A stretch of 64,000 bases of DNA, taken from positions 434,001 through 498,000 of the forward strand of contig NZ_CP147251.1 in assembly GCF_017426705.2 (NCBI RefSeq), in the 5' to 3' direction. The notes below the pieces were generated by a model. The model saw nothing but the letters and a program-made list of their open reading frames with translations, did not search any database and was not told where the DNA came from. A program made the position numbers and the translations under genes. This document shows, in pieces, positions 51,809-61,263 of the stretch. The stretch comes from Enterococcus sp. DIV2402. Its GTDB lineage: Bacteria; Bacillota; Bacilli; Lactobacillales; Enterococcaceae. The first letter of the stretch is position 1; each line of letters starts with the position of its first letter.

Positions 51809-52660
51809 ATGGAAATTATAGAGAAAGCACCCGCAAAAATCAATTTGGGCTTAGATATTCTGCGTAAAAGAGAAGATGGATATCACGAACTTGAGATGGT
51901 CATGTCTAGTGTAGATTTAGCGGATCGTTTAACATTTGAAACGCTCCCTGAAAATAAAATCATTGTGGAGACAAATAAAGCATTTTTGCCGATTGATAAA
52001 CGTAATAATGTCTATCAAGCAGCGGCAATTTTAAAAGAACGCTACGGGATTCAAGAAGGTATTAAAATTTCTATTGATAAACATATTCCAGTAGCTGCTG
52101 GCTTAGGTGGTGGCAGTACCGACTGTGCGGCGGCTTTAAGAGGAATGAATCGTTTATGGCAACTCGACTTATCTATGGATGAGTTAGTGTCGATGGGCGT
52201 AGAAGTTGGTACAGATGTTCCTTATTGTTTGTACGGCACGACTTCGTTTATTGCAGGTAAAGGAGAAATTGTTAGACCATTGATTCCGATGCCCCAATGT
52301 TGGGTGGTGTTAGTTAAACCACGTATCAGTGTATCTACGCGTAAAATTTTCCAACAAGTCGAACTGGAACAACTGTCTCATCCCGACATGCATCAATTAT
52401 CTGAAGCAATTTTAAACCAAGATTATGAGATGATGTTAGCGCATATGGGCAATAGTTTAGAAGATGTGACGATTCCGAAACATCCCGTGATTCAGCAAAT
52501 TAAAGACCGTATGCTAAAATATGGCGCTGATGCAGCCTTGATGAGTGGTAGTGGTCCAACCGTCTTTGCTTTATGCAAGAAATATTCGCGTGCACAGCGC
52601 ATTGTTAACGGTCTAAAAGGCTTTTGTGACGAAGTGTATCTTGTACGCACCTTAAAATGA
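51809..52660 (+). CDS. ispE: 4-diphosphocytidyl-2-C-methyl-D-erythritol kinase
   Basis: This 283-aa GHMP kinase has KAPAKINLGLDILRKREDGYHEL, the ATP loop PVAAGLGGGSTDCAAALRG, and MSGSGPTVFALC. It is the IspE family of the MEP isoprenoid pathway. Enterococci and streptococci are thought to use the mevalonate pathway, yet retain an IspE-like gene; its role there is unclear. The ATG at 51809 has only a weak ribosome site (GTAGGTGGAAAT). A terminator follows. Confidence 0.9.
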   Translation: MEIIEKAPAKINLGLDILRKREDGYHELEMVMSSVDLADRLTFETLPENKIIVETNKAFLPIDKRNNVYQAAAILKERYGIQEGIKISIDKHIPVAAGLGGGSTDCAAALRGMNRLWQLDLSMDELVSMGVEVGTDVPYCLYGTTSFIAGKGEIVRPLIPMPQCWVVLVKPRISVSTRKIFQQVELEQLSHPDMHQLSEAILNQDYEMMLAHMGNSLEDVTIPKHPVIQQIKDRMLKYGADAALMSGSGPTVFALCKKYSRAQRIVNGLKGFCDEVYLVRTLK

Positions 52661-52668
52661 TGCTAGAA

Positions 52669-52709
52669 AAAAAGCGAACCTTCTTTGATAAGAAGGCTTC
52701 GTTTTTTAT
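52669..52709 (+). terminator. Terminator after ispE
   Basis: AAAAGCGAACCTTCTT pairs with AAGAAGGCTTCGTTTT (small internal mismatch), then T-tract. Confidence 0.88.
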
Positions 52710-52724
52710 TTGCTCGCCTTTTCC

Positions 52725-52788
52725 TTGACGAAATGCCCGCTGTTTGATACATTATTCCCTGTCATCAAATCGTAAACTTTACGATTTG
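52725..52788 (+). promoter_or_regulatory. Zinc-transporter promoter with Zur box
   Basis: TTGACG (52725-52730), 17 bp, TACATT (52748-52753) is followed at 52766-52788 by CAAATCGTAA-ACT-TTACGATTTG, a perfect 10-bp inverted repeat matching the Firmicute Zur box core TCGTAA-N3-TTACGA. It would block transcription when zinc is plentiful. Confidence 0.88.
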
Positions 52789-52821
52789 TTTATTCAAAGA
52801 AAAAGTGAGGATCGTAAAAAA

Positions 52822-53745
52822 ATGAAAAAAATCCTTTTAACAAGCATATTTTTAATTGGTAGCTTTCTGTTAGGTGCGTGTGGACAAAGTCAAGAAACAA
52901 CTGATGAATTAAAAATTATGACAACTTTTTATCCCATGTATGAATTTAGTAAGCAGGTCGTTGGCGATGAAGGTGAAGTGGAATTATTAATTCCTGCTGG
53001 TACCGAAGCACATGATTACGAGCCAAGTGCCAAAGATATTGCTAAAATTTCAGAAGCGGATGCGCTTGTCTACAATAGTGAAGACTTGGAAACATGGGTG
53101 GAACGTTTAGGTGAAAGTGTTGATATACAACAAACAACCTTTATCGAAGCGGCTGGTCAAATTGATTTAATGGAAGCCGGCGCAGAAGACGACCATGACC
53201 ATGAAACCGAAGAACATCACCATGAACATGACCCACATGTTTGGGTGGATCCAGTATTAGCAATGAAAGAAGTTGAAACGATTCGCGATGCATTAATTGA
53301 AAAATTCCCAGAGAAAAAAGCAACTTTTGAAAAAAATGCGGCAGCGTATTTAGAAGAACTAAATGCGTTAGATCAAGAATTCCAAACGGCTTTCAAAGAT
53401 GCAAAAAACAAAACGTTCGTGACTCAACACGCAGCTTTTGCTTATTTAGCAAAACAATATGGATTAACGCAAGAATCCATTGCAGGAATTTCGCCAGATG
53501 AAGAACCAAGTCCTAGCCGTTTAGCAGAATTAAAACATTACGTAGAAGAACATAATGTCAAAGTTATTTATTTTGAGGAAAATGCTTCTTCAAAAGTTGC
53601 AGAAACCTTAGCTCAAGAAACAGGTATTTCATTGGAAGTGTTAAATCCATTGGAAAGTTTAACAAATGAACAACTAAAAGCAGGCGAAGATTATATCAGT
53701 GTGATGCGTGACAATCTGGACGCATTAAAAGCAAGTATTCAATAA
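52822..53745 (+). CDS. znuA: Zinc ABC transporter substrate-binding lipoprotein
   Basis: This 307-aa lipoprotein (signal with LLGACG lipobox) is a cluster A-I metal-binding protein. Metal ligands appear in GTEAHDYEPS, DPHVWVDP and FVTQHAAFAYLA, and the zinc-type His-rich loop DDHDHETEEHHHEHD sits before the second. It lacks the C-terminal ZinT domain of streptococcal AdcA. The ATG at 52822 is 11 bases after GAGG; the frame continues upstream into the Zur box and is not used. The ATPase gene follows after 12 bases. Confidence 0.95.
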   Translation: MKKILLTSIFLIGSFLLGACGQSQETTDELKIMTTFYPMYEFSKQVVGDEGEVELLIPAGTEAHDYEPSAKDIAKISEADALVYNSEDLETWVERLGESVDIQQTTFIEAAGQIDLMEAGAEDDHDHETEEHHHEHDPHVWVDPVLAMKEVETIRDALIEKFPEKKATFEKNAAAYLEELNALDQEFQTAFKDAKNKTFVTQHAAFAYLAKQYGLTQESIAGISPDEEPSPSRLAELKHYVEEHNVKVIYFEENASSKVAETLAQETGISLEVLNPLESLTNEQLKAGEDYISVMRDNLDALKASIQ

Positions 53746-53757
53746 GGAGGCGCGCGT

Positions 53758-54438
53758 GTGCATTATATAGAAGTAAAAGATTTAACATTTTACTATGATG
53801 ATGAGCCGGTTTTAGAAGGCGTGAATTATCATGTAGATGCAGGTGAATTTGTTATTTTAACAGGTGAAAATGGTGCAGCCAAATCGACACTAGTTCGCTC
53901 AACATTAGGATTGTTAAAACCAGCAAAAGGTCAAGTGACGATTGCCAAAAAAAATACAGAAGGCAAACGTCTAAGTGTGGGGTATATTCCGCAACAAATC
54001 GCCTCATTTAATGTTGGTTTTCCTAGTACAGTTTTGGAATTAGTCCGTTCTGGACGTTATCCGAAAAATCGTTGGTTCAAAAAATTAACGCAACGCGACC
54101 ATGACCATGTGCAAAAAGCGTTAGAAGCTGTGGGAATGTGGGAAATGCGCCACAAACGAATTGGTGAATTATCCGGTGGGCAAAAACAACGTATTAGTTT
54201 GGCACGTATTTTTGCGACGGATCCAGATTTATTTATTTTAGACGAACCAACCACAGGAATGGACGAAGAGTCACGTAATAATTTTTATCGTTTGTTGCGT
54301 CACAGTGCGCATCAACATGGAAAAGCGATTTTGATGATTACTCATGATCATGAAGATATTAAAAACTATGCTGATCGCCAAATTCGCTTAGTACGAAAGG
54401 AGGATTCTCAATGGAGATGCTTTCATATGAATTCATGA
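53758..54438 (+). CDS. znuC: Zinc ABC transporter ATP-binding protein
   Basis: This 226-aa ATPase powers zinc import. Walker [10 protein letters not shown] (residues 37-45; Ala replaces the usual Gly before Lys), signature [15 protein letters not shown], Walker [13 protein letters not shown], and H-loop MITHDHE are present. The start is GTG at 53758 behind GGAGG. It overlaps the permease gene by 28 bases. Confidence 0.95.
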   Translation: MHYIEVKDLTFYYDDEPVLEGVNYHVDAGEFVILTGENGAAKSTLVRSTLGLLKPAKGQVTIAKKNTEGKRLSVGYIPQQIASFNVGFPSTVLELVRSGRYPKNRWFKKLTQRDHDHVQKALEAVGMWEMRHKRIGELSGGQKQRISLARIFATDPDLFILDEPTTGMDEESRNNFYRLLRHSAHQHGKAILMITHDHEDIKNYADRQIRLVRKEDSQWRCFHMNS

Positions 54439-55244
54439 GACGGGCCTTTTTAGCCGCTATTTTTATTGCTGGGATTGCTCCAATGCTAGGCGTATTTTTA
54501 GTTATTCGTCGTCAATCACTGATGGCAGATACTTTGTCGCATGTCTCTTTAGCTGGTGTAGCATTGGGTTTCTTTTTAAATTTAAATCCAACGATTACTA
54601 CGATGTTAGTTGTTATTTTAGCTGCGATTTTGCTTGAATATCTGCGTATGATGTATCGAAGTTATTCAGAAATTTCGATTGCTATTTTAATGTCGGGTGG
54701 TTTAGCTTTAGCTTTAGTCTTGATGAACCTGAGTGGTGGTAACTCATCGACAAGTATACAATCCTATCTGTTTGGTTCGATTGTCACGATTACTTCAGAT
54801 CAAGTGGTCTTCTTAGGTATCTTATTTGTAATTACTACAGTGTTATTTTTATTGTTTAAAAAACCAATGTATGTCTTAACCTTTGATGAAGATACAGCGC
54901 ATGTCGATGGTTTACCTGTTCATTGGATGTCAATGATGTTTAATGTGTTAACGGGTGTTGCGATTGCTGTGATGATTCCGATTGCGGGTGCATTACTTAT
55001 TTCAGCTATTATGGTCTTACCTGCAGCTATTAGTATGCGTTTAGGAAAGAGCTTTAATATGGTGATTTTGATTAGTGTGATTATTGGATTAGTGGGAATG
55101 ATGACTGGTTTAACGAGTTCTTATTATCTATCAACCCCACCAGGAGCAACGATTACCCTGGTTTTCATTGCCTTCTTTTTAGTTGTGAATCTTATTCGTC
55201 GTCTGATTATTATGATTCAACGGAAAAAACAAGCAAAAAATTAA
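54411..55244 (+). CDS. znuB: Zinc ABC transporter permease
   Basis: This 277-aa protein has about eight hydrophobic helices in the ABC-3 family pattern: [29 protein letters not shown] near the start and [17 protein letters not shown], with [16 protein letters not shown] later. It forms the membrane channel for ZnuA-delivered zinc. AAAGGAGG lies inside the end of znuC. The operon ends with a terminator 3 bases after its stop. Confidence 0.95.
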   Translation: MEMLSYEFMRRAFLAAIFIAGIAPMLGVFLVIRRQSLMADTLSHVSLAGVALGFFLNLNPTITTMLVVILAAILLEYLRMMYRSYSEISIAILMSGGLALALVLMNLSGGNSSTSIQSYLFGSIVTITSDQVVFLGILFVITTVLFLLFKKPMYVLTFDEDTAHVDGLPVHWMSMMFNVLTGVAIAVMIPIAGALLISAIMVLPAAISMRLGKSFNMVILISVIIGLVGMMTGLTSSYYLSTPPGATITLVFIAFFLVVNLIRRLIIMIQRKKQAKN

Positions 55245-55246
55245 CA

Positions 55247-55284
55247 AAAAGTGTGAGAAACGAAAATTTCTTGCACTTTTTTTA
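55247..55284 (+). terminator. Terminator of the zinc operon
   Basis: AAAAGTGTGAGAAA pairs with TTTCTTGCACTTTT (one mismatch), then a T-run. Confidence 0.9.
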
Positions 55285-55296
55285 TTTACTGTTAAT

Positions 55297-55362
55297 AAAG
55301 TACGAACATTTTTTTAAATAAACAAGAAAATACTCGAAAAAATCTGTGAAAAGCTTTATAAT
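55297..55362 (+). promoter_or_regulatory. purR promoter with PurBox-like element
   Basis: TCGAAA (55334-55339), 17 bp, TATAAT (55357-55362). AAAGTACGAACATTTTTTT (55297-55315) contains the CGAACATT core seen upstream of purA, suggesting self-control. Confidence 0.6.
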
Positions 55363-55396
55363 AAGGAGAAACAATTTAGAAAAGGAGTTGAAGTGT

Positions 55397-56218
55397 GTGA
55401 AGGTTCGTCGTAGTGAACGATTAATTGATATGACCCATTATTTATTGGATCATCCTCATGAATTGATTTCATTGACTTTTTTTGCGAAACGTTATGAGTC
55501 AGCGAAGTCGTCAATTAGTGAAGATTTAGCCATCATTAAAAAAACATTTAGAGAAAGAGGAACAGGACTGCTAGATACCATTCCTGGTGCAGCAGGCGGC
55601 GTTATTTTTGTACCTATGATTTCTAAAGAAGAAGCCAGAGAATATGTTGTTGCCTTATCTGAACGTTTGTCAGAACAAGACCGTCTGCTTCCAGGTGGTT
55701 ATGTTTATTTATCTGATTTATTGGGAGAACCAGAATTATTACGCCAAGTCGGGCGAATTATTGCCTCTAAATATTTAGGAGAAAAAATTGATGCTGTGAT
55801 GACCGTTGCAACAAAAGGTGTTCCAATTGCTCAAGCAGTTTCCTATTATTTGAACGTTCCGTTTGTAATTGTGCGTCGTGATTCAAAAATTACAGAAGGT
55901 TCGACTGTAAGTGTCAATTACGTATCTGGTTCGTCTGAACGCATCGAAAAAATGGAGTTATCGAAACGCAGTCTAAAACGAGGTTCACGTGTTTTAGTCG
56001 TGGATGACTTTATGAAAGGCGGTGGAACAATTAACGGAATGCAAGGATTGATTGAAGAATTCGAAGCTGAGTTAGTTGGAGTAACCGTGTTTGCTGAGGC
56101 GAAATTCCGTGGAGAACGCGCGGTAAAAGAATACAATTCGTTATTATTTGTCGAAGATGTAAATACGCAAACCAAAACAATTTCTGTAGTACCTGGAAAT
56201 TATTTTGATGAAGAATAA
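55397..56218 (+). CDS. purR: Purine operon repressor PurR
   Basis: This 273-aa regulator has an N-terminal winged-helix domain (VRRSERLIDMTHYLLDHPHELISL) and a phosphoribosyltransferase-like domain (VATKGVPIA, VLVVDDFMKGGGTINGM, which is the PRPP-binding loop). In B. subtilis PRPP prevents PurR binding to PurBoxes. GTG 55397 is 9 bases after GGAG; the frame upstream overlaps the promoter. In this window prs (PRPP synthesis), purA and purR lie within one chromosomal neighbourhood. Confidence 0.95.
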   Translation: MKVRRSERLIDMTHYLLDHPHELISLTFFAKRYESAKSSISEDLAIIKKTFRERGTGLLDTIPGAAGGVIFVPMISKEEAREYVVALSERLSEQDRLLPGGYVYLSDLLGEPELLRQVGRIIASKYLGEKIDAVMTVATKGVPIAQAVSYYLNVPFVIVRRDSKITEGSTVSVNYVSGSSERIEKMELSKRSLKRGSRVLVVDDFMKGGGTINGMQGLIEEFEAELVGVTVFAEAKFRGERAVKEYNSLLFVEDVNTQTKTISVVPGNYFDEE

Positions 56219-56260
56219 AAAACTGAGTTCCAACATGCCGTGTTGGAACTCAGTTTTTTT
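56219..56260 (+). terminator. Terminator after purR
   Basis: AACTGAGTTCCAACA pairs perfectly with TGTTGGAACTCAGTT, loop TGCCG, then T-tract. Confidence 0.95.
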
Positions 56261-56421
56261 GAACAGTGTGACGATGAAGCTAATAAGATAAAAAAAGAGT
56301 AGAAAACGTGGGACATAGTAATATTTGATAGGTTCAGTAAGTTGAGATAAGAAGAATACGTTTACATAATGAGAGGCTTTTTGTAAACTAGAGCTAATAC
56401 TAAGCGAAGGAGCATGACATT

Positions 56422-56823
56422 ATGGAACAAACACTTGTAATTATCAAACCCGATGGCGTAGAACGTCAGTTAGTTGGTTCAATTATTCAACGATTTGAAG
56501 CTGCGAACCTAAAAATGAAAGCAGTCACTATGACGATATTGAAAGAGACTGTTTTAAACGAACATTATAGTCATCTCATTAATCAGCCGTTTTTTCCGAA
56601 GTTAGTCGCATATATGACAGAGGGACCAGTTTTGTTACTTATTTTAGAAGGAGAGCAAGCGGTGACCCGTGTGCGAAGACTGATTGGCGCAACCGATCCA
56701 TTACAAGCAGACATTGGCACGATTCGTGGTGATTACGGCGTGAATCAAACCCGTAATTTAGTTCATGCTTCAGATTCACCAGAAGCTGCACAAATTGAAA
56801 TTGCCCGCTTCTTTGGGAAATAA
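56422..56823 (+). CDS. ndk: Nucleoside diphosphate kinase
   Basis: This 133-aa enzyme passes phosphate between nucleoside tri- and diphosphates via a histidine. QTLVIIKPDGVERQLVG, the catalytic His in NLVHASDSPE and TIRGDYG are visible. It is a little shorter than E. coli Ndk (143 aa) and the region before the catalytic His is less conserved than usual (ATDPLQADIGTIRG is normal). GGAGC lies before the ATG. Some streptococci lack ndk, so its presence is informative for the genus. Confidence 0.9.
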   Translation: MEQTLVIIKPDGVERQLVGSIIQRFEAANLKMKAVTMTILKETVLNEHYSHLINQPFFPKLVAYMTEGPVLLLILEGEQAVTRVRRLIGATDPLQADIGTIRGDYGVNQTRNLVHASDSPEAAQIEIARFFGK

Positions 56824-56914
56824 ATTGGTCTAGCTGTAAATGCACCGATATAGTTGAAAAGTTCCCATAATTGGGCTACACTTAAAAAAGCAAAAATCGA
56901 ATGGAGTGAGTTAC

Positions 56915-58288
56915 GTGGATACACGTTACGCAATTATTTTGGCCGCAGGAAAAGGCACTCGTATGAAATCAACTTTATATAAAGTGTTACACCCTGTATG
57001 CGGCAAACCAATGGTGGAACATATTATTAATCGTGTGGAAGAAACGAAACCAACAGAAATCGTGACAATTGTTGGTCACGGAGCAGATAAAGTTCAATCG
57101 CAATTGGGCGAGCGTAGTCAATATGCCTTACAAGCAGAACAATTAGGGACAGGACACGCAGTCATGCAAGCGGCAGATTTCTTAAAAGGTAAAAAAGGCA
57201 CCACGTTAGTCATTAGTGGCGATACGCCATTATTAACGTCAGAAACCTTGGACAATTTATTTGAATACCATCAAGGAAAAGGTGCGTCTGCGACCATTTT
57301 AACTGCTCATGCAGAAAATCCAACAGGGTATGGTCGGATTTTGCGGGACCATGTGGGCATTGTGGACCGTATTGTGGAACAAAAAGATGCGACTCCAGAA
57401 GAAGCACAAGTCAAAGAAATCAATACTGGGACGTATTGTTTTGATAACGAATTATTATTCGATGCCTTAACAAAATTAAACACCGATAATGCGCAAGGTG
57501 AATATTATTTAACCGATATTATTGAAATTTTAAAAGACGAAGGCAAAAATGTAGCTGCGTATCAAACCCAAGATTTTGACGAATCATTAGGGGTGAATGA
57601 TCGTGTAGCACTCGCAGAAGCCAATCGTATTATGCGTACGCGGATCAATCATCAACATATGTTGAATGGTGTGACTTTTGTTGATCCAGCAGCGACATAT
57701 ATCGATGCAGGCATTGAAATTGGTGCAGAAACGGTCATTGAACCAGGTGTGTACTTAAAAGGCAATACAGTCATTGGTGAAAACTGTGTGATTACCGCAC
57801 AATCACAAATCATTGACAGTATCATTGGGGACAATGTAGTGGTCAAATCATCAGTAGTCGAAGAAAGCACGGTTCATTCCGGAGCAGATGTGGGCCCGTA
57901 TGCGCATTTACGTCCAAAAGCCGAAATCATGGCAGATGCGCATATCGGTAACTTTGTCGAAGTGAAAAACGCCACTGTTGGTGAAGGCACCAAAGTAGGC
58001 CACTTGACGTATGTTGGCGATGCGACATTAGGCAAAGACATCAATGTTGGCTGTGGCGTTGTTTTCGTGAACTATGATGGCAAAAACAAATATCAAACGG
58101 TTATTGGTGACCATAGCTTCATTGGTTCAGGTGCTAACATTATTGCACCAGTCAATGTGGCAGCCAATAGTTGTATTGCGGCAGGTTCAACAATCACAGA
58201 AGATGTACCAGAACATGCGTTAGCCATTGCACGTGCACGCCAAGTAATTAAAGAAGATTACGCAAAAAATTTCCCTTATATGCAATAA
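56915..58288 (+). CDS. glmU: Bifunctional UDP-GlcNAc pyrophosphorylase / glucosamine-1-phosphate acetyltransferase
   Basis: GlmU (457 aa) acetylates glucosamine 1-phosphate and then couples it to UTP, giving UDP-GlcNAc for the wall. The N-terminal nucleotidyltransferase has [14 protein letters not shown] and SGDTPLL; the C-terminal left-handed beta helix has hexapeptide repeats ([20 protein letters not shown] and [20 protein letters not shown]). GTG 56915 is 8 bases after GGAG; a GTG at 56906 overlaps that site. prs follows after a terminator-like hairpin. Confidence 0.96.
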   Translation: MDTRYAIILAAGKGTRMKSTLYKVLHPVCGKPMVEHIINRVEETKPTEIVTIVGHGADKVQSQLGERSQYALQAEQLGTGHAVMQAADFLKGKKGTTLVISGDTPLLTSETLDNLFEYHQGKGASATILTAHAENPTGYGRILRDHVGIVDRIVEQKDATPEEAQVKEINTGTYCFDNELLFDALTKLNTDNAQGEYYLTDIIEILKDEGKNVAAYQTQDFDESLGVNDRVALAEANRIMRTRINHQHMLNGVTFVDPAATYIDAGIEIGAETVIEPGVYLKGNTVIGENCVITAQSQIIDSIIGDNVVVKSSVVEESTVHSGADVGPYAHLRPKAEIMADAHIGNFVEVKNATVGEGTKVGHLTYVGDATLGKDINVGCGVVFVNYDGKNKYQTVIGDHSFIGSGANIIAPVNVAANSCIAAGSTITEDVPEHALAIARARQVIKEDYAKNFPYMQ

Positions 58289-58321
58289 GTTAGCCGAAAG
58301 TCTTGATTTATTTGTAAAAAA

Positions 58322-58369
58322 TGACTACTATTTACTAGGAAGATGATTCTAGTAGATTGTAGTCTTTTT
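58322..58369 (+). terminator. Hairpin with T-tract between glmU and prs
   Basis: GACTACTATTTACTAG (58323-58338) pairs with CTAGTAGATTGTAGTC (58349-58364) with one internal bulge region, then TTTTT. It may act as a terminator or partial attenuator in front of prs. Confidence 0.75.
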
Positions 58370-58401
58370 ACTAGTCGAATGTATAGAAAGTGGAGGTTCT
58401 C

Positions 58402-59382
58402 ATGTCGAATCAATATTCTGATCCAAAATTAAAGATTTTTGCGCTAAACTCTAATCGTCCATTAGCCGAAAAAATCGCTGCTGCAGTAGGTGTAGAACTA
58501 GGTAAATGTTCAGTCAAACAATTCAGTGATGGTGAAATCCAAGTCAACATCGAAGAAAGTATTCGTGGTGCGCATGTATACATCATTCAATCAACAAGCA
58601 ACCCTGTAAATGATAACTTAATGGAGTTATTAATCATGATTGATGCCTTAAAACGTGCTAGTGCAAAAACAATTAACGTTGTCATGCCTTATTATGGTTA
58701 TGCTCGTCAAGACCGTAAAGCACGCTCTCGCGAACCAATTACAGCAAAATTAGTGGCAAATATGATCGAAAAAGCCGGTGCAAACCGTATGGTAACACTA
58801 GACTTGCATGCATCACAAATTCAAGGATTCTTTGATATTCCAGTGGACCATTTAATGGGTGCACCATTAATTGCAAATTATTTCTTAGAAAATAATATTC
58901 AAGGCGATGATGTCGTAGTTGTATCACCAGACCATGGTGGTGTGACACGTGCTCGTAAATTAGCAGAATTCTTAAAAGCACCAATTGCTATTATTGACAA
59001 ACGCCGTCCACGCGCGAATGTTGCAGAAGTGATGAATATCATTGGTCATGTTGAAGGCAAAATTTGTGTATTAATTGATGACATTATTGACACAGCAGGA
59101 ACAATTACTTTAGCAGCCAATGCGTTGAAACAAGCTGGTGCCAAAAGTGTGTATGCGTCTTGTACACATCCAGTCTTGTCTGGTCCAGCCTTAGAACGTA
59201 TTGAAGCATCAGCAATTGAACGTTTAGTTGTAACTGATTCAATTAATTTACCAGAAGAACGCAAAATTGATAAGATTGACGAAATTAGCGTTGGCAACTT
59301 AATGGCAGAAGCAATCAAACGTATCCATGAGAACAAACCAGTCAGCCCATTATTTGAATCAAAAGAAGCGTTTATCAAATAA
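58402..59382 (+). CDS. prs: Ribose-phosphate pyrophosphokinase
   Basis: Makes PRPP from ribose 5-phosphate and ATP for purines, pyrimidines, histidine and tryptophan. The 326-aa protein has [35 protein letters not shown] (ATP site), and the PRPP signature [13 protein letters not shown]. The ATG at 58402 is set by GTGGAGG. glmU-prs order is standard in Firmicutes. PRPP is the effector of PurR, encoded 3 kb upstream. Confidence 0.97.
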   Translation: MSNQYSDPKLKIFALNSNRPLAEKIAAAVGVELGKCSVKQFSDGEIQVNIEESIRGAHVYIIQSTSNPVNDNLMELLIMIDALKRASAKTINVVMPYYGYARQDRKARSREPITAKLVANMIEKAGANRMVTLDLHASQIQGFFDIPVDHLMGAPLIANYFLENNIQGDDVVVVSPDHGGVTRARKLAEFLKAPIAIIDKRRPRANVAEVMNIIGHVEGKICVLIDDIIDTAGTITLAANALKQAGAKSVYASCTHPVLSGPALERIEASAIERLVVTDSINLPEERKIDKIDEISVGNLMAEAIKRIHENKPVSPLFESKEAFIK

Positions 59383-59416
59383 ATATCGACTGACAATATA
59401 AGTTGAAATAAAATAG

Positions 59417-59464
59417 AAATACCCAAACTATCGAGCATTGGCTCTATATAGTTTGGGTATTTTA
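59417..59464 (+). terminator. Terminator after prs
   Basis: AAATACCCAAACTAT pairs with ATAGTTTGGGTATTT; an inner GAGC/GCTC stem closes the loop. Confidence 0.9.
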
Positions 59465-59602
59465 CTTTCTATAAAGCTATTTTTATCAAAAACAAAAAAA
59501 TGCAACCCTTTTCAAAAATGTGTTTGACAGTCAATAAAAATTATGATAGCCTTTTCATTGTAGGTTTTCGTCAAACGAAAATGTACATAAAATTTGATTA
59601 GG

Positions 59603-59673
59603 AATGTTATCTGTAAAGAGCATAACCTATAACTGCATCCAAGCTACAAGGGACAGTTATGGGCTTTTTTTGT
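59603..59673 (+). ncRNA. Structured leader with internal terminator upstream of the phosphatase lipoprotein gene
   Basis: CCTATAACTG (59626-59635) pairs with CAGTTATGGG (59654-59663) and is followed by CTTTTTTT, 50 bases before the next gene's start. GTTAT (59606-59610) just upstream can pair either with ATAAC at 59622-59626 or with ATAAC inside the terminator's left arm (59629-59633), so alternative folds are possible. The 18-nt loop CATCCAAGCTACAAGGGA is unpaired. I do not recognise a known riboswitch class. Upstream bases 59465-59600 contain TTGACA (59524-59529) and a TTTTCGT/ACGAAAA hairpin. Confidence 0.5.
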
Positions 59674-59723
59674 TGTTTTGGAAAAATATTTTTAATCTGG
59701 GGAAAACTAGGAGGAAGAAGAAT

Positions 59724-60578
59724 ATGAAGAAATTATTGGTTGCTGCAGGTGTATTGTTTTCATTTGGATTAGTGTTAACAGGTTGTCAAAGTGGTGGTAC
59801 CACTACAAGCGAAACGGTTGCTGAGTCGACAACTGTGAAAGATGAAGTTGCTGATGAGCTAACATTATATGTTGTCCGTCATGGAAAAACAATGTTAAAT
59901 ACGACAGACCGTGTTCAAGGATGGTCAGATGCAGTGTTAACGCCAGCAGGTGAAGAAGTTGTTACCGCAGCAGGTATTGGTTTGAAAGATGTTGATTTCC
60001 AAGCAGTTTACAGCAGTGACAGTGGTCGTGCAGTTCAAACAGCAAACTTGATTATGGATGAAAATACAGCATCTGATCATTTAGAAGTTCACACAGATCG
60101 CCGTTTACGTGAGTTCAATTTTGGCACTTATGAAGGTGATTTAAATCATACTATGTGGCAAGATATTGCTGATGATCGTGGCGTAACTCTAGAAGAATTT
60201 TTGGCGAATTTGGATCCAGCAGAATTTGCTGATAGTGTGGCTAAATTAGATAAAGAACACATGAAAAAAGAAGGTATTGAAGAAGGTATCAATTGGCCTG
60301 CGGAAGATTACCAAACAATTACCGATCGTCTAACAGAAGGATTAGATGCAATTGTTGATGAAGAAGCTAAGAATCCAGGTACAGGAAATATCTTAATTAC
60401 ATCTCATGGTTTAAGTATTTCTGCTTTATTGGATACGTTGTTTGAAGATTTTGAAGTACCAGAAGGTGGATTGAAAAATGCTAGTGTGAATATCATCAAA
60501 TACAAAGATGGCGAATATACACTAGAATCTGTTAATGATATGAGCTACGCTGAAGCAGGCGAAGCGGCAGCAAAATAG
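59724..60578 (+). CDS. Lipoprotein with histidine-phosphatase domain
   Basis: This 284-aa protein has a lipoprotein signal (FSFGLVLTGC, cysteine near residue 20), a Ser/Thr-rich linker and a histidine phosphatase domain: LYVVRHGKTMLNTTDRVQGW (catalytic His in RHG), YSSDSGRAVQTANLI, LREFNFGTYEG, and ITSHGLSISALLDTL (second His). It acts at the outer face of the membrane, unlike most phosphoglycerate-mutase-like enzymes. Substrate is unknown. ATG 59724 follows TAGGAGGAAG. A structured leader with a terminator precedes it. Confidence 0.88.
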   Translation: MKKLLVAAGVLFSFGLVLTGCQSGGTTTSETVAESTTVKDEVADELTLYVVRHGKTMLNTTDRVQGWSDAVLTPAGEEVVTAAGIGLKDVDFQAVYSSDSGRAVQTANLIMDENTASDHLEVHTDRRLREFNFGTYEGDLNHTMWQDIADDRGVTLEEFLANLDPAEFADSVAKLDKEHMKKEGIEEGINWPAEDYQTITDRLTEGLDAIVDEEAKNPGTGNILITSHGLSISALLDTLFEDFEVPEGGLKNASVNIIKYKDGEYTLESVNDMSYAEAGEAAAK

Positions 60579-60598
60579 ATATAAATAAGAATGAGAAC

Positions 60599-60629
60599 GA
60601 AGAGGCTGGTCAAAAGGCCTCTTTTTTTG
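60599..60629 (+). terminator. Terminator after the phosphatase lipoprotein gene
   Basis: AGAGGC (60601-60606) pairs with GCCTCT (60617-60622), then a run of T. Confidence 0.85.
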
Positions 60630-60814
60630 CGTTTCAAAACGTAGTTGCATCCGAAGATTTTAACCAATTAAAGAATAGAGTCACTAGAATCATTAAAAGT
60701 AAAATTGATAGACAATGTTAAAATAATTCAAAAACGGCACGTATTTATTCTTACTACAGGTGAAAGTTTGGCAAGTACAAGAGGAGTGTTTTTTATTTGT
60801 TTTCTTAAAAATAG

Positions 60815-60884
60815 GACGTTCAAGCATAAATTCTTGACGTTTGGGCAAAAACGATTTTTGTTTAAAAATTTATGTTACTATAAT
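60815..60884 (+). promoter_or_regulatory. Second promoter with GACGTT direct repeats 21 bp apart
   Basis: GACGTTCAAGCATA (core 60815-60820) and GACGTTTGGGC (core 60836-60841) repeat at 21 bp; TATAAT (60879-60884) lies 43 bp after the second core, without a -35. The element matches the one at 42.7 kb over most of 40 bases. The area from 60630 to here shows no convincing gene. Confidence 0.7.
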
Positions 60885-61080
60885 GAAAATATATAAGCGT
60901 ACGTAAAAAATAGGACATGTAAGTTTAAAGGATGGGTCCTTTAATTATAATCCAAATAGGATGATGGTTGCACTATCGAGTGAAGAAAAAATTATTTTTG
61001 TAACGAAAGAATACGACGAAATTCAGTGCATAAACTTACTAAAAACTAAATGGTCTTTTCTAAGTAAAAGGAGTTGTTTT

Positions 61081-61260
61081 ATGAGCTATAAGAAGAAAAA
61101 AAACATATTTATCCTGTATATTTTTTATTTGATGGCACAGTTAATTTCAAACGGAATAGATGGCAATTGGTCTTTCATTTATTTAATAAAAGAAAATGGC
61201 AGCGATATTTTGGGTTTCATGATTGGCATTTTTTTATTTTTTTATCTTGATAATGATTAA
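61081..61260 (+). CDS. Small membrane protein downstream of the repeat promoter
   Basis: This 59-aa product starts MSYKKKKNIFILYIFYLM and has a basic N-terminus and two hydrophobic segments (residues 8-24 and 44-56) separated by SNGIDGNWSFIYLIKENG. AAAAGGAG lies 7 bases before the ATG, a strong ribosome site. The frame continues upstream to 60961 without a ribosome site. It may be an intact small protein or the N-terminus of a decayed membrane protein. Family not recognised. Confidence 0.5.
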   Translation: MSYKKKKNIFILYIFYLMAQLISNGIDGNWSFIYLIKENGSDILGFMIGIFLFFYLDND

Positions 61261-61263
61261 TAT

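Noticed and set aside
56353..56366. cre site upstream of ndk
   Set aside because: AGAATACGTTTACA matches the consensus at only 12 of 14 positions in reverse and is not placed over a visible promoter.
59046..59438. 130-codon open frame antisense to prs
   Set aside because: Overlaps a highly conserved gene and its terminator; no ribosome site.
60705..60896. 63-codon plus-strand gene
   Set aside because: It overlaps the GACGTT repeat promoter and lacks a ribosome site; better explained as regulatory DNA.
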